Assembly (NCBI RefSeq): GCF_010120715.1
Contig: NZ_CP047591.1
Span: forward strand, 2,914,001-2,978,000
Length of the DNA stretch: 64,000 bases
From: Aminipila terrae
GTDB taxonomy: Bacteria > Bacillota > Clostridia > Peptostreptococcales > Anaerovoracaceae
Direction: 5' to 3'
In this document: positions 58,959 to 64,000 of the stretch, in pieces
Layout: every line of letters begins with the position of its first letter
How positions within the stretch are numbered: position 1 is the first letter of the stretch
The notes under the pieces: generated by a model
The model's input: only the letters and a program-made list of their open reading frames with translations
What the model was told of the DNA's origin: nothing
The model's database searches: none
Made by a program: the position numbers and the translations under genes

Positions 58959-60017
58959 ATGAAAAAAACAGTGATTTTTTTAGGGGCAGGAGCATCTAAG
59001 GCTGATGGTGCACCCTTGCAAAGAGAACTTTTTAAGTCATATTTCAAGGCATGTGATGATGAGAAATTAAATAAAAGCTTTGATATAAAGCATAGCAATG
59101 TGAAAGAACTCCTTGACCGTTATTTTAAAAATTTTTTTGAGTTCAGTGATAATTTTAATTACAGAGATGCAGTCTTTCCAACTTTTGAAGAAGCTCTTGG
59201 TATCCTGGATTTAGCCATTGAACGAAATGAGAAATACAGAAGCGAATTGGGAAATCTGTATAAATACAGAACTGCATTAATTTTTTCAATGGCGCAGGCT
59301 ATTCAGTATAAAATTGAAGCCTCTCAAAATTGTATTCAGGGAGAAAGCCATTCAAAATTAATTGAAAATTTAACGAAAGAAATCCCGAAAGGGAATATTG
59401 CATTTATTTCTACTAACTATGATATTATTTTAGATAATGCACTTGGGAGTAAATTTGATCTGGATTATGGGTTTTATCATTCAGAGGATTTCCATAATAT
59501 TGAAAATGGTGTAAAGCTTTTGAAAGTTCATGGCTCCTTAAACTGGAAATACTGTCCGGTTTGTAAACACATAGATGCCAAAATAGAACCAAAGGGTACC
59601 TTGTCTATTGTGGATAATCCTGGTGCTGCAAAGTGCGATTATTGTAATGCTGATGCAGAGTATATCATTATACCCCCAACATATTATAAAGATATGCGCA
59701 ATGTTTATCTGGCAAATATCTGGGACAATGCAGAAAAACTTCTAAGAGAGGCTGAGCATGTGGTTTTTTCAGGATATTCTCTGCCTAGTGCAGATATGCA
59801 TATAAAGTACCTGTTAAAGAGAGCAGAACTAAACCGGGATAAAGATAGCAGATTTAAAGCTACTGTGATTAATTATTATCCAAATAAAATACTGGGTGCC
59901 ATACAAAAAGAAGAAAACCGATATAACCGTTTTTTCAAAAATACCAGTGATATAAATTATATTAGAGAAATGTCTTTTCAGGATTTTGCACAAAATCCTT
60001 TTGAGGTTCTTGAATAA
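58959..60017 (+). CDS. SIR2-like protein with internal zinc ribbon
   Basis: About 352 residues. SIR2 features: IFLGAGASKADGAPLQREL at the start (GAGAS), FISTNYDIILDNAL (TxNxD) and LKVHGSLNW (catalytic-type His). A zinc ribbon CPVC...CDYC (about residues 202-234) lies inside, as in sirtuins. The C-terminal part VVFSGYSLPSADMHIKYLLK completes the nucleotide-binding fold. It probably hydrolyses or uses NAD; stand-alone SIR2 proteins of this form also occur in phage defence. The ATG at 58959 follows GAGGAG. No partner effector gene was recognised beside it. Precise role unknown. Confidence 0.82.
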   Translation: MKKTVIFLGAGASKADGAPLQRELFKSYFKACDDEKLNKSFDIKHSNVKELLDRYFKNFFEFSDNFNYRDAVFPTFEEALGILDLAIERNEKYRSELGNLYKYRTALIFSMAQAIQYKIEASQNCIQGESHSKLIENLTKEIPKGNIAFISTNYDIILDNALGSKFDLDYGFYHSEDFHNIENGVKLLKVHGSLNWKYCPVCKHIDAKIEPKGTLSIVDNPGAAKCDYCNADAEYIIIPPTYYKDMRNVYLANIWDNAEKLLREAEHVVFSGYSLPSADMHIKYLLKRAELNRDKDSRFKATVINYYPNKILGAIQKEENRYNRFFKNTSDINYIREMSFQDFAQNPFEVLE

Positions 60018-60038
60018 GTAAAAGATAAGGAATAAAAA

Positions 60039-60659
60039 ATGAGAAAGAAACAGATAAATGCAGTAGGTCTTACCTGCCCGCAGCCTGTGATACAGACGAA
60101 GAATGCATTAGAGAGCATGGAAAACTGCGGGTTGCTTGAAGTACTTGTTGACAATGATATAGCAGTGAAAAATGTAATGAAGTTTGCCAACAGCAGAAAT
60201 CTGAAGGCATCCTGTCAGAAACAGAATGAACACCAGTATAGCATTCAAATTCTGGTTTCTGAAAAGGAAAAACCCCAAGACTCTGCTGCAAATGGAGAAT
60301 GTGCCATTACATATGAAAATAGTTTAAATAATATAGTGGTACTTTCATCCAGCAAAATGGGTGAGGGGGATTCTGAGCTGGGGAACGTTTTAATGAAGGG
60401 CTTTATATTTGCTCTGACACAACTTGAAAAACTCCCAGAGACGGTAATTATGTATAATGGAGGAGCTAAACTTGCTATAGAGAATTCCCCTTGTCTAGAA
60501 GATCTGAAGACACTTGAAAAGTTAAATGTAGAGATTTTAATCTGTGGTACATGCTTAAAGCATTATGGGATTGAAGACAGCCTCGCAGTGGGTAATGTAA
60601 CAAATATGTATACAATAGCAGAAAAAATGATGAATGCCGGTAGCATTATTAAGCCATAA
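60039..60659 (+). CDS. yedF: Sulfurtransferase-like selenium metabolism protein YedF
   Basis: The 206-residue product is a TusA-like domain (AVGLTCPQPVIQTKNAL with the active-site Cys, residues 1-75) joined to a DsrE-like C-terminal domain (ENLVVLS-like start, ICGTCLKHYG). This fusion is the YedF family found beside selD. It probably handles selenium or sulfur transfer. It is followed 14 bases later by selD, so the selenium genes form one operon starting here. Confidence 0.9.
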   Translation: MRKKQINAVGLTCPQPVIQTKNALESMENCGLLEVLVDNDIAVKNVMKFANSRNLKASCQKQNEHQYSIQILVSEKEKPQDSAANGECAITYENSLNNIVVLSSSKMGEGDSELGNVLMKGFIFALTQLEKLPETVIMYNGGAKLAIENSPCLEDLKTLEKLNVEILICGTCLKHYGIEDSLAVGNVTNMYTIAEKMMNAGSIIKP

Positions 60660-60673
60660 AAGAAGGAAAAGGT

Positions 60674-61734
60674 ATGAAGACAGATAAATCAGCAAAGGAA
60701 ATCAAACTGACAGAACTTTCAAAATCAGCAGGATGTGCAGCTAAACTGGAACCGGGAATACTATCCAGAATATTAAATAAACTGCCAAAGAATACAGATG
60801 AAAATTTAATAGTAGGTACAGAAACTTCTGATGATGCCGCAGTATACAAAATCTCAGAAGACCTGGCTATTGTGCAGACTTTAGATTTTTTCCCTCCCAT
60901 GGTAGATGAGCCTTACCTCTTTGGGCAGATTGCAGCTGCCAATGCTTTAAGTGATATTTATGCCATGGGTGGAACTCCCATTACAGCTTTAAATATTGTA
61001 GCTTATCCAAATTGTCTGGGAGAAGAAGTTTTAGGAGAGATACTAAGAGGCGGTGCAGATAAAGTAAGAGAAGCTGGTGCTGTTATTGCAGGGGGCCACT
61101 CCATTAACGATGAAGAACCGAAATATGGTCTAAGTGTAACCGGTGTGGTAAATCCTAAAAACATAAGAAAAAACTGGGGGCAGTATCTGGTGATGTGCTT
61201 ATATTAACAAAGCCCCTTGGATGTGGTCTGGTAAATACAGCAATTAAAGCTGGAATGGCTTCTGATGAAGCTTTAAAAGAAGCCGTCACAAGTATGGTAA
61301 CCCTGAATAAAAAAGCAAAGGAAATCTTTGATCAGTTTGATATTCATGCCTGCACTGATGTGACCGGGTTTGGCCTTGCAGGTCATGCACTGGAAATGGC
61401 TTCAGCAAGCGATGTGACTTTTGAAATAGATATGAAAAATCTTCCCATCATTTCTGAGGCATTATGTTATGCAGAAATGGGATTAGTGCCAGAAGGTACC
61501 TACAGAAACAATCAGTTCGTAAGTTCAGAAGTTGATTTTGGCCTTCTGACAGAATCGTACAAAGATGTAGTCTGTGATCCTCAAACCTCAGGGGGCCTGC
61601 TAGTAAGTGTGGCAAAAGAACAAAGTAATGAGATAATGAAAAGACTGCACCAGGCAATACCAGATATAAAAATGGGGGTTATTGGAAGAGTATTAAACAA
61701 AGAAGAAAAGAACATTATTTTTTGTAATGATTAA
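60674..61734 (+). CDS. selD: Selenide, water dikinase (one frameshift)
   Basis: The repaired product has 353 residues. The N-terminal active loop SAGCAAKLEP keeps the catalytic Cys; the second Cys of E. coli SelD is Ala here and no in-frame UGA is present, so it is a Cys-type enzyme. Other motifs: DDAAVYKI, AIVQTLDFFPPMVDEPYLFG, IYAMGGTPITALNIVAYP and DVTGFGLAGHALEM. The frame breaks at the G-run 61176-61180; one added G gives NWGAVSGDVLILTKPLGCG. SelD makes selenophosphate for selenoproteins or for the selenium-dependent molybdenum hydroxylase cofactor. The following genes point to the latter use. Confidence 0.94.
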
Positions 61735-61754
61735 TATATAAGGAGCAAAGATGC

Positions 61755-62899
61755 ATGATATATTTTGATAATGCAGCAACTACATATAAAAAACCGGACT
61801 GCGTAGTGGAAGCTGTAGCACAGGCTATGAAATATTGTGGAAACTCAGGTCGGGGAGGTCATGGAATTGCCCTTGAAAGCAGCAGGAAAATTTACGATGC
61901 CAGAGAAAAACTGGCTGATTTTTTTTGCTTTGAAGATGCTTCCTGCATTGTCTTTACAGCCAATGCCACAGAAAGTTTAAATATGGCACTTCAGGGAGTT
62001 TTAAAACCAGGAGATCATGTAATAACGACTATGTTAGAACACAATTCCGTGCTTCGTCCCCTTTATATGCTTGAAAGCAAGGGGGTAGAGCTTTCTTTTG
62101 TACCATGTGAAAAAATGGGAGTGCCTGAATATGGGATGATTCAGTCTCTTATTAAGTCTAATACCAAAGCCATCGTGGTTACCCATGCCTCTAATGTTAC
62201 AGGAAATATCACAGACATTGGGAGGATTGGAAAAATTGCAAGAGAACATAATCTGATTTTTATGGTAGATGCTTCCCAAACTTCTGGAAGTATAGATATC
62301 AATGCCCGGGAAATGGGAATTAATATCCTGTGCACCACAGGGCATAAGGGATTAATGGGCCCCCAGGGAGTTGGTGTTTTAGCAGTGGAAAAGAAGATAG
62401 ATATAGCCCCTCTTTTAGCTGGAGGGACTGGTATTCATTCTTTTAACAGGAAACAACCAGAAGCTATGCCGGAAAGACTGGAAGCTGGGACACTAAACGG
62501 ACCGGGCATAGCAGGGCTTTATGCCGCTATAGATTTTATAGAACAAACAGAGAAAAAAACATATTAGAAAAAGAACTGCAACTCATGTGGCATTTTTATG
62601 AAGGTGTAAAAAGCCAGAAAAGTGTGAGACTGTATGGGAATTTTCAATCAAAATACAGAGCTCCCATTGTTTCGTTAAATATTGGAGATTCAGATTCAGC
62701 CGAAGTAGCTGATATATTAGATCAGGATTATGGTATAGCAGTAAGAGCGGGTGCGCATTGTGCACCACTTATGCATCAGTTTTTTGAAACAGAAAAGCAG
62801 GGTATGGTAAGGTTTAGTTTTGGATATTTTAATACTTTTAAGGAAGTGGAGCTGGCTGTACAAGCAGTAAAATCTATTGGGGAAGATTTAAATAAATAA
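61755..62899 (+). CDS. Cysteine desulfurase/selenocysteine lyase-like aminotransferase (one frameshift)
   Basis: The repaired product has 381 residues. It is a class V PLP enzyme: YFDNAATTYKKPDCV, VFTANATESLNMALQG, MVDASQTSGSI, TTGHKGLMGPQGVG (PLP lysine) and AVRAGAHCAPL with the reactive Cys. It belongs to the cysteine desulfurase branch found in selenium/molybdenum-hydroxylase clusters (EF2568-like). The frame breaks at the A-run 62553-62559; one added A gives QTEKKNILEKELQ. It probably supplies selenium or sulfur from cysteine or selenocysteine. Confidence 0.92.
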
Positions 62900-62909
62900 A
62901 GAGGGTAAT

Positions 62910-63884
62910 ATGCGAAAAAAGGTGCTAAGACTAATTGTAACATTTGAAAATACACAACAGGCATTAGCCTGTGAAAAAAGGTGTAGGGAACAGGGAATAG
63001 GTGAACGGTTAATCCCTGTACCTGGACAGATTTCTGCAGGATGTGGGCTGGCTTGGAAAGGCGAACTTCAACATAGAAGAAAGATTGAAAAGCTTCTTCT
63101 GAAAAATCAGATAGCATATGAGGGGTTTTATGAAACTTACCTGTTGGAAAGTTATACCTGTGAAGAACATAAACTGGTGGACTTACTGGAACCTCACATA
63201 AAGTGCGTTGCTTTTGTTGGTGCAGGAGGAAAGACTACTACCATTTACAATCTGGCAGAACAGTTGGCTAGTCTGGGAAAACGTGTTATTATAACCACCA
63301 CCACTCACATCTATCAGCCTTTAGAGCTGGAGACTGCATCCGATATTGTAAGTTTAGAGCAAATATTACAAAATAATAAAATAGCAGTAGCAGGAATTCC
63401 ATTGAAAGAAGGAAAATTGACTGGTCTTGAATCAGAAAGTGCAGCCCAGTTAAAAAAATATGCTGACTATGTACTTATTGAAGCTGACGGGGCCAGAAAC
63501 CTCCCTGTTAAGGTGCCGGCAGAACATGAGCCTGTCATACCGGAGTATGCGGATATGGTTATTGGTGTTGTAGGGATGGATTGTATGGGAAGAAGCATTG
63601 AAAGTGCATGTTTTCGAAAAGAAAAAGCAACAGAACTATTAAATGCAGTCCCAAATAAGACCGTTACAGAAGACCACTTAATTACGGAAGAGGATATAAT
63701 GCAGATTGTCATAAGTGAAAGAGGATTAAGAAAAGATGTGGGACAAAAACCTTTTAAATTAATATTGAATAAAGTTCATGACCAGAATACCAGACAGTCA
63801 GCTGAGACAATCATAAAACTGTTAAAATCCAGAGGAATAGAAGAATGCCTTATAACCTCATATAATGAGAAGGAGAGGGCTTAA
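62910..63884 (+). CDS. yqeC: DUF3343 domain fused to YqeC (selenium-dependent hydroxylase accessory protein)
   Basis: The 324-residue product has an N-terminal DUF3343 domain (residues about 1-78: LIVTFENTQQALACEKRC, then SAGCGLAWKG) and a YqeC P-loop domain (from about 85: CVAFVGAGGKTTTIYNLAEQ, DYVLIEADGARNLPVKVP). YqeC is required for the selenium-dependent molybdenum hydroxylase. A fused protein is unusual; it may be real, or the result of a base missing near 63140, because ATG at 63130 has GAGGGG upstream and one extra G would yield a DUF3343 stop and a separate yqeC start. Both readings are possible. Confidence 0.82.
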   Translation: MRKKVLRLIVTFENTQQALACEKRCREQGIGERLIPVPGQISAGCGLAWKGELQHRRKIEKLLLKNQIAYEGFYETYLLESYTCEEHKLVDLLEPHIKCVAFVGAGGKTTTIYNLAEQLASLGKRVIITTTTHIYQPLELETASDIVSLEQILQNNKIAVAGIPLKEGKLTGLESESAAQLKKYADYVLIEADGARNLPVKVPAEHEPVIPEYADMVIGVVGMDCMGRSIESACFRKEKATELLNAVPNKTVTEDHLITEEDIMQIVISERGLRKDVGQKPFKLILNKVHDQNTRQSAETIIKLLKSRGIEECLITSYNEKERA

Positions 63885-63887
63885 AGA

Positions 63888-64000
63888 GTGAAAAAGATTT
63901 ATATCAGAGGGGCTGGAGATCTGGCCACGGGTATAGCCTGCCGGCTTTATGAAAGTGGTTTCCAGCTATTAATGACGGATTTGAAGGTGCCTACAACTGT
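63888..64000 (+). CDS. yqeB: Selenium-dependent molybdenum hydroxylase system protein YqeB (partial)
   Basis: The GTG start follows AGGAGAGGG and overlaps nothing, 3 bases after the yqeC stop. The visible 37 residues read KKIYIRGAGDLATGIACRLY, the N-terminal dinucleotide-binding motif of the EF2563/YqeB family. The gene leaves the window at its right edge. It completes the yedF-selD-desulfurase-yqeC-yqeB set. Confidence 0.88.
   Translation, partial: MKKIYIRGAGDLATGIACRLYESGFQLLMTDLKVPTT

Noticed and set aside
58959..60017. Defence island around the SIR2-like gene
   Set aside because: No nuclease, helicase, retron or restriction gene is adjacent; the SNF2 gene is almost 30 kb away.
5354..62559. 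Programmed ribosomal frameshifting at the G and A runs
   Set aside because: The breaks hit many unrelated genes that normally have no frameshifting, and no common slippery heptamer plus structure was seen.

Overview
The window looks like a chromosomal segment of a low-GC, anaerobic, spore-forming Firmicute of class Clostridia. Evidence: a spoVA operon, AT-rich DNA, AGA/AGG-rich arginine codon use, strong AGGAGG-type ribosome sites, abundant ferredoxin and flavin-bifurcation enzymes, and a selenium/molybdenum-hydroxylase cluster. The electron-transfer flavoprotein with an N-terminal ferredoxin domain recalls Acetobacterium CarE and amino-acid-fermenting clostridia (Anaerovorax/Aminipila-like). 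The genus is a guess. No rRNA, tRNA, CRISPR array, insertion sequence or prophage was recognised.

Layout: (0-2.8 kb) tail of an acyl-CoA dehydrogenase, etfB, ferredoxin-fused etfA and a 2x[4Fe-4S] ferredoxin. (2.8-5.6 kb) maf and spoVAC-spoVAD-spoVAE. (5.6-8.1 kb) a little-known trio of DUF4125, TPR protein and DUF4037 nucleotidyltransferase-like protein. (8.2-16.7 kb) class A penicillin-binding protein, HutP-like protein, comEC, holA and an EamA transporter. (16.8-22.6 kb) a three-gene NuoE/NuoF/NuoG-GltD cluster matching the Sporomusa-type transhydrogenase Stn. (22.8-33.7 kb) an unknown protein, MocR regulator with LysE exporter, HD hydrolase, SNF2 ATPase, NfeD plus SPFH pair, and a chemoreceptor. 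(33.7-37 kb) a TetR regulator and a rifampin-phosphotransferase-like enzyme with a readable promoter/operator. (37-46.6 kb) crotonase, FeoB-like gate protein, rmuC, phosphoesterase, deoB, pyrimidine-nucleoside phosphorylase, a condensation-like acyltransferase with a DUF6320 partner, and an MBL hydrolase. (46.6-53.3 kb) DUF6774 and ferredoxin genes divergent from a Crp/Fnr regulator, then a DUF4118 sensor kinase, OmpR-type regulator, trkH and trkA. (53.3-60 kb) D,D-carboxypeptidase, VOC protein, sfsA, cotH, a solute-binding lipoprotein and a SIR2-like protein. (60-64 kb) the selenium cluster yedF-selD-cysteine desulfurase-DUF3343/yqeC-yqeB (cut by the window end).

Functionally, energy metabolism centres on flavin-based electron bifurcation: Etf couples acyl-CoA reduction to ferredoxin, and Stn would balance NADH, NADPH and ferredoxin. 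The kinase/regulator pair next to trkH-trkA suggests potassium control, supported by phased direct repeats placed at the trkH promoter.

A dominant technical feature is about fifteen single-base frameshifts in fourteen genes. Each is repaired by adding one base to a short run, usually of G or A, and each repair gives a family-typical protein whose length divides exactly by three. This is far more likely to be systematic deletion error in the sequence than mass gene decay, so the broken genes are annotated here as full-length coding regions with the break position given.
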